Below, piece by piece: positions 8,504-17,278 of a DNA stretch of 64,000 bases. The notes beneath the pieces were generated by a model, which was not told the origin of the DNA, made no database searches, and saw only the letters and a program-made list of their open reading frames with translations. The stretch comes from JBFHIZ01 sp963666475 (GTDB taxonomy: Bacteria; Bacillota; Clostridia; Lachnospirales; Lachnospiraceae), in the NCBI GenBank assembly GCA_963666475.2, contig CAXXJM010000001.1:1984001-2048000 (forward strand). Reading direction: 5' to 3'. Every line of letters starts with the position of its first letter. The first letter of the stretch is position 1. The translations under genes and the position numbers were made by a program.

Positions 8504-9510
8504 TCAAAGAAGCTATTATCAAACTGACAAACAAAGAAAATCTAACCTTTGAAATGGCCGAAGAAGTCATGAATGAAATCATGAGCGGGACCGTCTCCGA
8601 GCTACAAATCGGCGCTTATCTTGTTGCTCTCTCCATGAAAGGTGAGACTATTGAAGAAGTTACTGGTTCTGCAAAAGGTATGAGGGCACATTCCATAAAA
8701 CTTCTTCATGACTTGGATGTTTTAGAGATCGTTGGTACCGGTGGCGACAAATCCAATTCTTTTAATATTTCCACGGCATCTGCTCTCGTGCTTGCTTCTG
8801 CTGGGGTTCCTGTTGCAAAACACGGAAATCGTGCAGCCTCTAGCAAATGTGGAACTGCAGACGTTTTAGAGGCTCTGGGTGTAAAAATCACGATCTCTCC
8901 GGAAAAAAGCAAAGAGCTTCTTGAAAAAATTGGAATATGCTTCTTATTTGCACAAACGTATCATCAAGCTATGAAATATGTCGCTCCGGTAAGAAGAGAA
9001 TTAAGTATCCGTACAATATTTAACATTCTTGGTCCACTCACCAATCCCGCTGGTGCAAAAATGCAGCTTCTTGGCGTCTATGATGAAGCTTTGGTTGCTC
9101 CACTTGCAGAAGTTTTAATCCGTCTTGGTGTCAAAAGTGGAATGGTTGTATATGGAACTGATTGTCTCGATGAAATCTCACTTAGTGCTCCTACCAAAGT
9201 ATGTGAAATAAGAAATGGGGAGACTAAATTTTACACGCTGAATCCTGAAGATTACGGATTTGAACTCTGTGCGAAAGAAGATTTGGTAGGTGGTCTTCCT
9301 GAAGAAAATGCAGAAATTCTAAAGGCTATTTTTAAAGGAAAAAAAGGACCAAAACGCAATGCAGTAGTTTTGAACTCAGCCGCCGCTTTATATATTGCAA
9401 AGGATGGTATTACTATGAAAGAAGCTATCGACAAAATTGAAACTCTTCTTGATAGCGGTAAAGTGATGACAAAGCTCGAAGAATTCATCAAATATTCAAA
9501 CGAAGAATAG
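8500..9510 (+). CDS. trpD: anthranilate phosphoribosyltransferase
   Basis: The product has 336 residues. It transfers phosphoribose from PRPP to anthranilate. The PRPP-binding motif GTGGDKSNSFNISTA is near residue 80, followed by KHGNRAASSKCGTAD and the anthranilate-site region. The start overlaps the trpG stop by four bases, implying translational coupling. No unusual residues are seen. Confidence 0.96.
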   Translation: MIKEAIIKLTNKENLTFEMAEEVMNEIMSGTVSELQIGAYLVALSMKGETIEEVTGSAKGMRAHSIKLLHDLDVLEIVGTGGDKSNSFNISTASALVLASAGVPVAKHGNRAASSKCGTADVLEALGVKITISPEKSKELLEKIGICFLFAQTYHQAMKYVAPVRRELSIRTIFNILGPLTNPAGAKMQLLGVYDEALVAPLAEVLIRLGVKSGMVVYGTDCLDEISLSAPTKVCEIRNGETKFYTLNPEDYGFELCAKEDLVGGLPEENAEILKAIFKGKKGPKRNAVVLNSAAALYIAKDGITMKEAIDKIETLLDSGKVMTKLEEFIKYSNEE

Positions 9511-9549
9511 TTCTAAACAAACTACTTTATGAAAGGTATGGGTACGAAC

Positions 9550-10344
9550 ATGATCTTAGATGAACTTGCGAATTACGCAAAAGAACGTGTGTCATTTGAC
9601 AAAAAAATTCTGGCTTTTGATGTCATAAAAGAACAGGCTGTAGCGCTTCCTAAAGGCGATTTTCGTTTTGAAAAAACCTTACAATCCAATCGACTCTCTC
9701 TGATATGCGAAGTAAAAAAAGCCTCTCCTTCAAAAGGAATCATCTCTAAAGATTTTCCTTATGTTGAAATTGCGAAATCGTATGAAGCGTCAGGTGCTTC
9801 ATGTATTTCTGTATTAACGGAACCAAAATGGTTTCTAGGAAGCGATCAAATCTTTACAGAAATTCGTCGTGTTGTATCGATTCCTATGCTCAGAAAAGAT
9901 TTTACCGTGGATCCATATCAAATCTATCAGGCAAAAATCATGGGCGCAGACGCGGTACTATTAATTTGTGCACTTCTCGATACGGAAACCATAAGACAAT
10001 ATATCGAAATTTGTGATACACTTGGGATATCCGCTCTGGTAGAAACACATAATCGCGAAGAAATTCAGTCCGCGATTCAAGCAGGGGCTCGAATCATCGG
10101 TGTGAACAATCGCAATTTAAAGGACTTTTCTGTTGATTTGGAGAACTCTTCTTTCCTTACCAAAGAAATCCCTGACGACACCCTATTTGTCGCTGAAAGC
10201 GGTATTTTAACCCCACAAGATGGCATTGCTCTTATTGAGAATGGTGCAGATGCTCTTTTAATCGGCGAAGCACTCATGCGCTCGAATGACATCGCGGGAT
10301 TCATTCAAAGCATCAAGGAGTATCCCTATTATGTCAAAAGTTAA
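9550..10344 (+). CDS. trpC: indole-3-glycerol phosphate synthase
   Basis: The product is a 264-residue TIM barrel that closes the indole ring of carboxyphenylamino-deoxyribulose phosphate. CEVKKASPSKG carries the catalytic lysines, and LRKDF, LVETHN, GVNNRNL and VAESGI follow in family order. The start is uncertain: ATGs at 9529 and 9538 are in frame, but 9550 gives the family-typical MILDELA start with GAAAGG 14 nt upstream. It overlaps trpF by 14 bases. It is not fused to trpF as in enterobacteria. Confidence 0.94.
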   Translation: MILDELANYAKERVSFDKKILAFDVIKEQAVALPKGDFRFEKTLQSNRLSLICEVKKASPSKGIISKDFPYVEIAKSYEASGASCISVLTEPKWFLGSDQIFTEIRRVVSIPMLRKDFTVDPYQIYQAKIMGADAVLLICALLDTETIRQYIEICDTLGISALVETHNREEIQSAIQAGARIIGVNNRNLKDFSVDLENSSFLTKEIPDDTLFVAESGILTPQDGIALIENGADALLIGEALMRSNDIAGFIQSIKEYPYYVKS

Positions 10345-10942
10345 AATTTGCGGAATATATCGAGAAGAAGATATGAAAGCGATCAACGAAACGATTCCGG
10401 ATTACATTGGCTTTATCTTAAACTTTCCAAAAAGTCATCGGAATATTTCTTACGACCAAGCTTGCTTACTTCGAAACAAGCTTATACATAACATTCAAGT
10501 TGTAGGTGTTTTTGTAAATGCTGAGATAGAATGTATTCAAACATTTGTACAGCATGGAATCATTGATATTATACAGCTTCATGGTGACGAGGATGACTCA
10601 TATATCGAATCTCTTCGAAACCAGATTCCAAATGTAGAAATTTGGAAAGCCTATCAAATTAAAAAAAAGGAAGATATAGAACAGGCAAGAAGTTCGATAG
10701 CCGATCGGATTGTTTTAGACAATGGCTATGGTACGGGACAGTGTTTTGACTGGTCTCTCGTCACAAATCTTACAAAGCCAGTCATCCTTGCAGGAGGTCT
10801 GAATCCCGAAAATATTGTCGAAGCAATTCAAACAATCCATCCCTATGCAATTGACATAAGCAGCGGTGTGGAAACAAATAAGCAAAAAGATCCCAATAAA
10901 ATACATGCTGCAGTTCTTGCAGCTAGATCAATACAAAATTGA
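10331..10942 (+). CDS. trpF: phosphoribosylanthranilate isomerase
   Basis: The product is a 203-residue TIM barrel catalysing the Amadori rearrangement between the TrpD and TrpC steps. The start MSKVKICGI holds the catalytic Cys, the acid Asp is in VLDNGYGTG, and the phosphate loop LAGGLNPENI and AIDISSGVE follow. ATG at 10331 is chosen because AAGGAG lies ten bases upstream; a longer frame inside trpC is not needed. Ends 14 nt before the trpB start. Confidence 0.95.
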   Translation: MSKVKICGIYREEDMKAINETIPDYIGFILNFPKSHRNISYDQACLLRNKLIHNIQVVGVFVNAEIECIQTFVQHGIIDIIQLHGDEDDSYIESLRNQIPNVEIWKAYQIKKKEDIEQARSSIADRIVLDNGYGTGQCFDWSLVTNLTKPVILAGGLNPENIVEAIQTIHPYAIDISSGVETNKQKDPNKIHAAVLAARSIQN

Positions 10943-10956
10943 CAAAGGAGGAGCCA

Positions 10957-12141
10957 ATGGAAAAAGGAAGATTCGGAAAGCATGGCGGACAATATATTCC
11001 AGAAACATTGATGAATGCAGTATTAGAACTTGAAACTGCATACGAACACTACAAGAAGGATCCTGAATTTATACAGGAGTTGGATACTTTATATAAAGAG
11101 TATGCCGGGCGTCCTTCTAATCTATATTTTGCAGAAAAGATGACAAAAGATCTTGGTGGCGCAAAAATATATTTGAAAAGAGAAGATTTAAATCATACCG
11201 GTTCACATAAAATTAATAATGTTCTTGGACAGGTATTGTTAGCCAAGAAAATGGGCAAAACTCGCATCATTGCAGAAACAGGTGCAGGACAACATGGCGT
11301 TGCCACTGCTACCGCTGCTGCCCTTTTCGGTTTAGAATGTGAGATTTTTATGGGAAAAGAAGATACTGAAAGACAGGCATTAAATGTTTATCGTATGCGT
11401 CTTTTAGGAGCGAAAGTCCATGAAGTGACCACTGGAACTGCCACCCTCAAGGATGCGGTATCCGAAACAATGCGTGAGTGGACAAAAAGAATCGATGATA
11501 CACACTATGTTCTTGGTTCTGTAATGGGTCCACACCCATTCCCGATTATTGTACGAGATTTCCAAGCAATCATTTCCAAAGAAATGAAAGAACAGATACT
11601 AGAAAAGGAAGGCCGCCTTCCTGATGCGGTTCTCGCCTGTGTGGGTGGAGGTTCCAACGCGATCGGTGCGTTCTATCATTTCATCGAAGATGAAGGCGTT
11701 CTACTAATTGGATGTGAAGCAGCAGGCAGAGGCGTTGATACCTATGAAACAGCTGCTACCATTGCCACTGGATCCCTTGGTATTTTCCACGGTATGAAGA
11801 GTTACTTCTGCCAAGATGACTATGGCCAGATTGCACCTGTTTATTCTATCTCTGCCGGTCTAGATTATCCAGGCATCGGTCCAGAACATGCAAATCTTCA
11901 TGATATGTGCCGTGCAGAATATGTTTCTGTTACTGATGATGAAGCAGTCGATGCATTTGAATATCTTTCGCGCACGGAGGGAATCATCCCGGCAATCGAA
12001 AGTGCACATGCCGTAGCACATGCATGCAAACTTGCTCCTACGATGTCTCCAGATCAAATTATGATAATCAACATTTCTGGACGTGGTGACAAGGATTGTG
12101 CGGCAATTGCTAGATACAGAGGGGAGGACATTTCCGAATGA
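10957..12141 (+). CDS. trpB: tryptophan synthase beta chain
   Basis: The product has 394 residues. It is a PLP enzyme condensing indole with serine, working as an alpha2-beta2 complex with TrpA. The PLP lysine is K85 in HTGSHKINN, the phosphate cup is GGGSNAIG, and the GRFGKHGGQYIPETL start is typical of the TrpB1 class. The ATG at 10957 is preceded by AAAGGAGGA. It overlaps trpA by four bases. Confidence 0.97.
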   Translation: MEKGRFGKHGGQYIPETLMNAVLELETAYEHYKKDPEFIQELDTLYKEYAGRPSNLYFAEKMTKDLGGAKIYLKREDLNHTGSHKINNVLGQVLLAKKMGKTRIIAETGAGQHGVATATAAALFGLECEIFMGKEDTERQALNVYRMRLLGAKVHEVTTGTATLKDAVSETMREWTKRIDDTHYVLGSVMGPHPFPIIVRDFQAIISKEMKEQILEKEGRLPDAVLACVGGGSNAIGAFYHFIEDEGVLLIGCEAAGRGVDTYETAATIATGSLGIFHGMKSYFCQDDYGQIAPVYSISAGLDYPGIGPEHANLHDMCRAEYVSVTDDEAVDAFEYLSRTEGIIPAIESAHAVAHACKLAPTMSPDQIMIINISGRGDKDCAAIARYRGEDISE

Positions 12142-12905
12142 GTATAAAAGATGCTTTTACAAACGGGAAAGCTTTTGTTGCTTTTCTAACATGTGGCGAT
12201 CCGTCACTCGAAATCACAGAGGAATTGTTGGTAGCTATACAAAACGGCGGTGCCGATCTCATTGAGCTTGGTATTCCTTTTTCCGATCCAACAGCGGAAG
12301 GTCCCGTCATTCAAGGTGCAAACTTAAGAGCTTTGAAAACTGGTGTAACTACAGATAAAATTTTTGACATGGTCGAAAGAGTTCGTAAAAAAGTAACCAT
12401 TCCGATGGCATTTATGACCTATGCAAATGTGGTATTTTCTTATGGAATCGAAAGATTCGTAAAAAGAGCCGTCGAAGTAGGTATGAACGGTTTAATTTTG
12501 CCCGATGTACCTTATGAAGAGAAATTGGAGTTTTCTACAATATGCGAACAATATGGATTGGATTTCATATCACTCATTGCTCCAACTAGCGAAGACCGCA
12601 CTGCCATGATTGCCAAAGAAGCGAAAGGGTTTGTTTATTGTGTTTCCTCTCTTGGTGTTACCGGAATGAGAAATGCTATTACTGTCGATGTCGGGGCAAT
12701 GGTCGAAAAAGTTCGTGAAGTAACCGATACACCAACGGCGATTGGATTTGGAATTTCAACTCCTGAACAAGCAAAACAAATGTCACAAAAAGCCGATGGT
12801 ATTATCATCGGTTCAGCAATCATAAAGATTGTCGAAGAGTATGGTGAAAACTCTGTTCCATACGTATACGAATATGTAAAGTCCATAAAGGAAGCTCTAT
12901 TATAA
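12138..12905 (+). CDS. trpA: tryptophan synthase alpha chain (Asp60 position is Glu)
   Basis: The product has 255 residues. It splits indole-3-glycerol phosphate and channels indole to TrpB. The catalytic Glu is E43 in IELGIPFSDP. The second catalytic residue, Asp60 of enterobacterial TrpA (in ADGP), is glutamate here (E54, PTAEGP). The active-site Tyr region VYCVSSLGVTG and the phosphate loop GFGISTPEQ and IIGSAI are present. From memory AEGP also occurs in other clostridial TrpA, so the enzyme is probably active. Last gene of the operon, directly followed by a strong terminator. Confidence 0.96.
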   Translation: MSIKDAFTNGKAFVAFLTCGDPSLEITEELLVAIQNGGADLIELGIPFSDPTAEGPVIQGANLRALKTGVTTDKIFDMVERVRKKVTIPMAFMTYANVVFSYGIERFVKRAVEVGMNGLILPDVPYEEKLEFSTICEQYGLDFISLIAPTSEDRTAMIAKEAKGFVYCVSSLGVTGMRNAITVDVGAMVEKVREVTDTPTAIGFGISTPEQAKQMSQKADGIIIGSAIIKIVEEYGENSVPYVYEYVKSIKEALL

Positions 12906-12949
12906 AACAAACCGCCAGATACGATCACGTATCTGGCGGTTTGTTTTTT
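12905..12949. terminator. strong, possibly bidirectional terminator after trpA
   Basis: An 18-bp perfect stem (AACAAACCGCCAGATACG and its complement) around ATCA, followed by a T-tract on the plus strand. A-rich sequence on the other side lets it also serve the converging minus-strand gene. Confidence 0.9.
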
Positions 12950-12976
12950 CTTTGATTCTGTATTATTCTTATTTTT

Positions 12977-13387
12977 TTACTTTTGTATTCTATCTATCGT
13001 AAACTCCATTTCTTGAAGTCTTTTAACAATATCTTTCTTGGATACTTTTCGTGGATCATAAACACATCGAAATTCACCTGTCTGGCAATTTGATTCACAA
13101 GTAATAATTCCAGTCAAATATCCAAATCCAGTCTGTATTCGATCCTCACTTACGTAACAAGACATCCCTTGTATTTTTAATCGAAGTTCTTTTTCCTTTT
13201 TATCTCCCCAAAAAATAATTGAAGCAATAAGTCCAATACCTGCAAAATAAATCATGGTTCTTGTTGGGTCTGATGATATCGCACAATTTGTTGTGCATCC
13301 ATAAAAATGGTAATAACCATATCCAATGAGCGCTCCCACCACCATAAATATAACAGCTAAAATCCCTCTATTTTTCCATCTGTACAT
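12977..13387 (-). CDS. small membrane protein with DUF6132-like N-terminus and HMA-like C-terminal domain
   Basis: The product has 136 residues from the ATG at 13387, which has GGAGAAG six bases upstream; an ATG 15 nt earlier has no site. Two membrane segments (about residues 8-28 and 46-62) flank FYGCTTNCAISSDPTRT, which resembles the Cys-containing loop of DUF6132 proteins. The C-terminal half (KIQGMSCYVSEDRI...YDPRKVSKKDIVKRLQEMEF) has the outline of a heavy-metal-associated domain, but the usual CxxC is reduced to one Cys after GMS. Further Cys occur at ITCESNCQTG. A role in metal or sulfur handling is inferred only. It converges on the trp operon. Confidence 0.55.
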   Translation of the reverse strand: MYRWKNRGILAVIFMVVGALIGYGYYHFYGCTTNCAISSDPTRTMIYFAGIGLIASIIFWGDKKEKELRLKIQGMSCYVSEDRIQTGFGYLTGIITCESNCQTGEFRCVYDPRKVSKKDIVKRLQEMEFTIDRIQK

Positions 13388-13493
13388 AATCTTCTCCGTC
13401 ATTAATCAGTTAACATTTCATACTTATACTATATTCAATTATACACCATTTATATTACATTACTGTAATCTTGTCACACTCAAATTCTACCTA

Positions 13494-13502
13494 TGGTATA
13501 AT
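13494..13502 (+). promoter_or_regulatory. extended -10 promoter of the XRE/TPR regulator
   Basis: TGGTATAAT (TG, one base, perfect TATAAT at 13497-13502) lies 86 nt before the regulator start. TTGTCA is 20 nt upstream of the -10, too far for a standard -35. Confidence 0.5.
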
Positions 13503-13587
13503 AAATTATCAACCATTTCTACTATAGATATCTGTAATATTTATTTTGAACATAATATAATGATGCTACAAAGAAAGGAATATCCAT

Positions 13588-14718
13588 ATGAAAATTAATC
13601 TCGCCGAAAATATACGTGCGTTTCGTAAAGACTATTCTCTAACACAAGAACAGCTTGCCGAAGCAATGAATGTTTCTGTAGGTGCCGTATCCAAATGGGA
13701 ACTCGGTCAATCCATGCCAGAAATCTCTATCCTTATACGTCTCGCTGATTTTTTTGATTCTTCTGTGGATTCACTTTTAGGATACGAAATTCAAAATAAC
13801 AGTGTAGAAAATATTTTAGAACGTTTGAAACTTTATCAAAAAAACAAAAATTTTCGTATTGGAATTGTTGAAACAGAAAAGGCACTAAAAAAATATCCGA
13901 ATAATTTTGATATTGTTTGGCGTAGTGGACGTTCCTATTTTCTAACCGGTTTGGAAGAACACAACAAAGCATATCTCGAACGTGCAAAGGAACTATTGAC
14001 TCATTCCATTAGTCTCATTCATCAAAACAAAAATGAAAAGATTAGTGAGCTTTCCATTCAAATCGAAATCGCTGAAATATATCAGGGGTTAAACGAAAAT
14101 GAAAAAGCAATTGAACTCCTAAAAAAGAACAATCCTTGCCAAATCAACCATATTTTAATTGGTGGAAGCATTGCATCTTGCGAGGATCCAGAGCGCATGG
14201 ACGAAGCTCTCAATTATCTTTCTGAAGGGTTTCTCGATTTAGTTAGTTCAATCATGCGCTTTTCATCAGGGTATACAACCGCATTTTCACATAAAAAAAA
14301 TTACCAAGAAGCTCTTGAGATGTTATTATGGACTACAAACTTTTTTGAAAGTATAAAGATCACTGATGAAATTAACTATCTAGGAAAAATCGAATCCCAT
14401 TTCATGTTTGGAATTGCGCAGATGTATGGCTTACTAAATGATATGGAAAACGCGGAGATATATATTCGAAAAGCAATTTCTACTGCTACTTCCTTTGATG
14501 CAAACCCGAAGTATAATTTATCAAACATTCGCTTTTATCACGGGGACGGTACGGGGACTGCGTATGATGATCTTGGACCAAGTGCACTTTGTGGAATTCT
14601 TGAACTGCTTAAGCAGGACGAGGACTTACCAAAAGAATTTATCGATCTCACCAATAAAATTATACTCGAGGAAGGTATCGATATCAAAGAACTTAAATGT
14701 AATACAGAAAATAAATAA
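13588..14718 (+). CDS. XRE-family regulator with C-terminal TPR-like repeats
   Basis: The product has 376 residues. Residues 5-65 are a helix-turn-helix (LAENIRAFRKDYSLTQEQLAEAMNVSVGAVSKWELGQSMPEI). The rest is helical with TPR-like pairs, for example FDIVWRSGRSYFLTGLEEHNKAYLERA and EIAEIYQGLNENEKAIELLKK, and a C-terminal HMFGIAQMYGLLNDMENAEIYIRKAI repeat. This is the general architecture of RRNPP-type peptide-binding regulators, but also of many uncharacterised XRE proteins. A 38-codon ORF and an ABC exporter follow on the same strand, so the cassette could sense or control a small peptide. The ligand is unknown. Confidence 0.8.
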   Translation: MKINLAENIRAFRKDYSLTQEQLAEAMNVSVGAVSKWELGQSMPEISILIRLADFFDSSVDSLLGYEIQNNSVENILERLKLYQKNKNFRIGIVETEKALKKYPNNFDIVWRSGRSYFLTGLEEHNKAYLERAKELLTHSISLIHQNKNEKISELSIQIEIAEIYQGLNENEKAIELLKKNNPCQINHILIGGSIASCEDPERMDEALNYLSEGFLDLVSSIMRFSSGYTTAFSHKKNYQEALEMLLWTTNFFESIKITDEINYLGKIESHFMFGIAQMYGLLNDMENAEIYIRKAISTATSFDANPKYNLSNIRFYHGDGTGTAYDDLGPSALCGILELLKQDEDLPKEFIDLTNKIILEEGIDIKELKCNTENK

Positions 14719-14760
14719 TAGTAACTTCATTCAAACTAGCAAATTACGAAAGGGTCGGAA

Positions 14761-14877
14761 ATGAAAATGAGAAAGAAAACAAAGAAACACACAAATCCAG
14801 CAATGGTATCAAAAAAAAGATTCGAAAAATGTGACCATTTCATGTCATTCGAAGACATCTTAAGGATTACTAGATAA
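14761..14877 (+). CDS. small basic peptide ORF (38 aa) between regulator and exporter
   Basis: ATG at 14761 with GAAAGGG eight bases upstream opens a 38-codon frame. The N-terminal part is very basic (MKMRKKTKKHTNP), the C-terminal part amphipathic (CDHFMSFEDILRITR) with a single Cys. No hydrophobic signal sequence is present. The ORF lies 42 nt after the XRE/TPR gene and 24 nt before the ABC exporter, so all three are probably co-transcribed. It could be an exported peptide, a peptide ligand precursor or simply a short leader ORF. I recognise no family. Confidence 0.5.
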   Translation: MKMRKKTKKHTNPAMVSKKRFEKCDHFMSFEDILRITR

Positions 14878-14901
14878 CATCGTTATGTATAAGGGGGCTA
14901 A

Positions 14902-16656
14902 ATGGCACAAAATTCAAACAAACCTGACAAAATTACGCGAAAAGAAACAAAAAAATTAAGAAAGGAATTTACTTCTCAATTTTTTAAAGGAAACAAACTT
15001 CCATTTGCAGTATCCGTTTTTTCTGTCATACTAATTGGCGCAATCAATTTGTTTCTTTCTTGGTTACTTCAACAGATTATTGACACGATGGGCGGGGTAC
15101 AAGGTACCTATCACTTAAGTACTCTTGCAATCATCACAATGGGTCTTGTTGGTGGGATATTGATTGTAGCAGTACTAAATTATTTCTTCGACCCAATATT
15201 CTATCGAAGAGCTATGAAACAATATAAAAACTATGCTTTCAAATTACTCACCAAGAAAAGTATTTCTTCTTTTACAGATGAGACAACTGCAACGTATTTA
15301 TCCGCCTTAACAAATGATGCAAATAATATCGAAACGAAATATCTAGAAAAAATATTTGATCTCATTCAAAGTTTCATATTTTTCTTCGGCGGATTCGCTT
15401 TAATGCTTTACTACAGTCCATTACTCACTTTAATTGCTGTGATTCTGACTTCTTTGCCAATTGTAGCTTCTATAATGACAGGAAATAAGCTTGGCGAGGA
15501 AGAGAAACGTGTTTCAGACCGCAATGAAAGCTTTACCGCAACACTAAAAGATTGTTTAAACGGGTTTTCCATTATAAAATCATTTAAAGCAGAAATGGCT
15601 GTACTTAAAATGTTTACCAAGTACAATGACGATGCCGAGAATGCAAAATACAAACGTAGACGTCGTGCTGCTATCGTAAAAGGGATTAGTATGTTGGCAA
15701 GTATTATCGCTCAACTTGGGGTTTTTCTCGCTGGCGCATATCTTGCATTATCTGGGAGTGAAGTTACACCTGGCGTTGTTATGGTCTTTCTAAACTTGAT
15801 GGGACTTGTCATATTGCCAATCAAAGATGTTCCTCTCATTCTTGCTGATCGAAATGCGTCTTATGCACTGATTGACAAGCTCGCAAAAGCCTTAAATACT
15901 CACATTCGCGAAGAAGGAACAGAAATATCAGGGGAATTAAAAAAAGGTATCTCTATTCATAATCTATGTTTTCAATTTGAAGAAAATAAGAACGTATTGA
16001 ACGGAATAACAACTACCTTTGAAGCCGGAAAATCCTATGCAATTGTTGGTGCATCCGGAAGTGGAAAATCAACCTTGCTAAATCTTCTCATGGCGTCACA
16101 TAGCAATTATTCTGGTGAAATTCGATACGACGATATTGAACTAGGAAGCATTCATAGCAAGTCCTTATATGATATGGTATCCATCATTCAACAGAATGTA
16201 TTTATATTTAACGCATCCATTCGAGACAATATTACGATGTTTCGTGAATTTCCCAAAGAAGAAGTTGATCACGCAATTCACCTTTCTGGTTTATCAGAGC
16301 TCATTGAAAGCAAAGGCGAAGACTACTTGTGTGGAGAAAATGGGAATGGACTTTCTGGAGGAGAACGACAACGTATATCGATTGCAAGAAGTCTTCTACG
16401 CAAAACACCCGTACTCCTTGTTGATGAGGCGACAGCTGCTCTGGATAAAGAGACTGCAAATCATGTATCCAACTCCATACTTGGTTTAGAAGACTATATT
16501 CGTATCGTTGTAACACATGCACTGGAAGAATCACAGCTCAAACAATATGATCAAATTTTAACTCTAAAAAATGGATTGCTTTTAGAAAGTGGTGATTTTC
16601 AATCATTGCTTGATAAAAAAGGGTATTTCTATTCTCTCTATACAGTTTCACAATAA
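14902..16656 (+). CDS. ABC-type exporter, fused membrane and ATPase domains
   Basis: The product has 584 residues. About 330 residues form a type IV exporter membrane domain with five to six segments, the first near residues 35-58. The ATPase follows: Walker A VGASGSGKST (about 394), Q-loop IIQQNVFIF, signature LSGGERQRISIARSL, Walker B VLLVDEATAALD and switch His VVTHAL. No peptidase C39 domain is fused to the N-terminus. As a half-transporter it would work as a homodimer, because no partner is adjacent. Position behind a peptide-sized ORF and a TPR regulator suggests peptide or toxic-compound export; the substrate is not shown by sequence. Confidence 0.88.
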   Translation: MAQNSNKPDKITRKETKKLRKEFTSQFFKGNKLPFAVSVFSVILIGAINLFLSWLLQQIIDTMGGVQGTYHLSTLAIITMGLVGGILIVAVLNYFFDPIFYRRAMKQYKNYAFKLLTKKSISSFTDETTATYLSALTNDANNIETKYLEKIFDLIQSFIFFFGGFALMLYYSPLLTLIAVILTSLPIVASIMTGNKLGEEEKRVSDRNESFTATLKDCLNGFSIIKSFKAEMAVLKMFTKYNDDAENAKYKRRRRAAIVKGISMLASIIAQLGVFLAGAYLALSGSEVTPGVVMVFLNLMGLVILPIKDVPLILADRNASYALIDKLAKALNTHIREEGTEISGELKKGISIHNLCFQFEENKNVLNGITTTFEAGKSYAIVGASGSGKSTLLNLLMASHSNYSGEIRYDDIELGSIHSKSLYDMVSIIQQNVFIFNASIRDNITMFREFPKEEVDHAIHLSGLSELIESKGEDYLCGENGNGLSGGERQRISIARSLLRKTPVLLVDEATAALDKETANHVSNSILGLEDYIRIVVTHALEESQLKQYDQILTLKNGLLLESGDFQSLLDKKGYFYSLYTVSQ

Positions 16657-16664
16657 AAGTAACA

Positions 16665-16708
16665 TATAAAAAGAACCATATCCCTTATGGATTTTGGTTC
16701 TTTTTATA
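16665..16708. terminator. bidirectional terminator between the ABC exporter and tag
   Basis: TATAAAAAGAACCA pairs perfectly with TGGTTCTTTTTATA over 14 bp, with T-tracts on both strands. The tag stop codon lies in the loop. Confidence 0.85.
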
Positions 16709-17254
16709 TTTAAAACATTCTTTGCTATGATCATTAACAATCCCAACGGCTTGAAGATAAGAATAAATAATTGTTGTACCAACAAACTTCATTCCTCTTT
16801 TCTTTAAATCCTTACTGATTCGATTTGATAATTCTGTGGATACCGGAAAATGTTCTCCGTCACCATAAACTACCATTCCATCTGTAAATCCCCAAAGATA
16901 CGCAGAAAAGCTACCACATTGTTCCTGAATCTCAAGAAAGATTTTGGCATTTATTACCGCAGCTTCAATCTTCAAACGATTACGAATAATTCCAGCATCT
17001 TCTTTTAATTCTTGTTTTTTCTGTTCATCATATTCTGCAATAACGTGAAAATCAAATTTATCAAATGCCTTTCGAAAATTTTCCCTCTTCTTAAGTATTG
17101 TTATCCAAGACAGCCCTGCTTGAAATGACTCGAGTAAAAGCATTTCAAACAAATAGGAGTCTTCGTACGATGGAACGCCCCATTCTGTGTCATGATATGC
17201 TTTGTATACATCGGATCCTTCCATGACCCATCCACAACGAATCTGGTTATCCAT
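16685..17254 (-). CDS. tag: DNA-3-methyladenine glycosylase I
   Basis: The product has 189 residues. It removes 3-methyladenine from alkylated DNA in base excision repair. The family motifs RCGWV, YHDTEWGVP, FQAGLSWITIL and FVGTTIIYSYLQAVGIVNDH are present; Cys, His and two C-terminal His/Cys (DHSKECF) fit the zinc snap of Tag. It starts 24 nt after the V-ATPase subunit D stop with no terminator between, so it is probably read as the last gene of that operon. Confidence 0.95.
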   Translation of the reverse strand: MDNQIRCGWVMEGSDVYKAYHDTEWGVPSYEDSYLFEMLLLESFQAGLSWITILKKRENFRKAFDKFDFHVIAEYDEQKKQELKEDAGIIRNRLKIEAAVINAKIFLEIQEQCGSFSAYLWGFTDGMVVYGDGEHFPVSTELSNRISKDLKKRGMKFVGTTIIYSYLQAVGIVNDHSKECFKYKKNQNP

Positions 17255-17278
17255 CTTTACGAACCTTTCTTGTCATCA

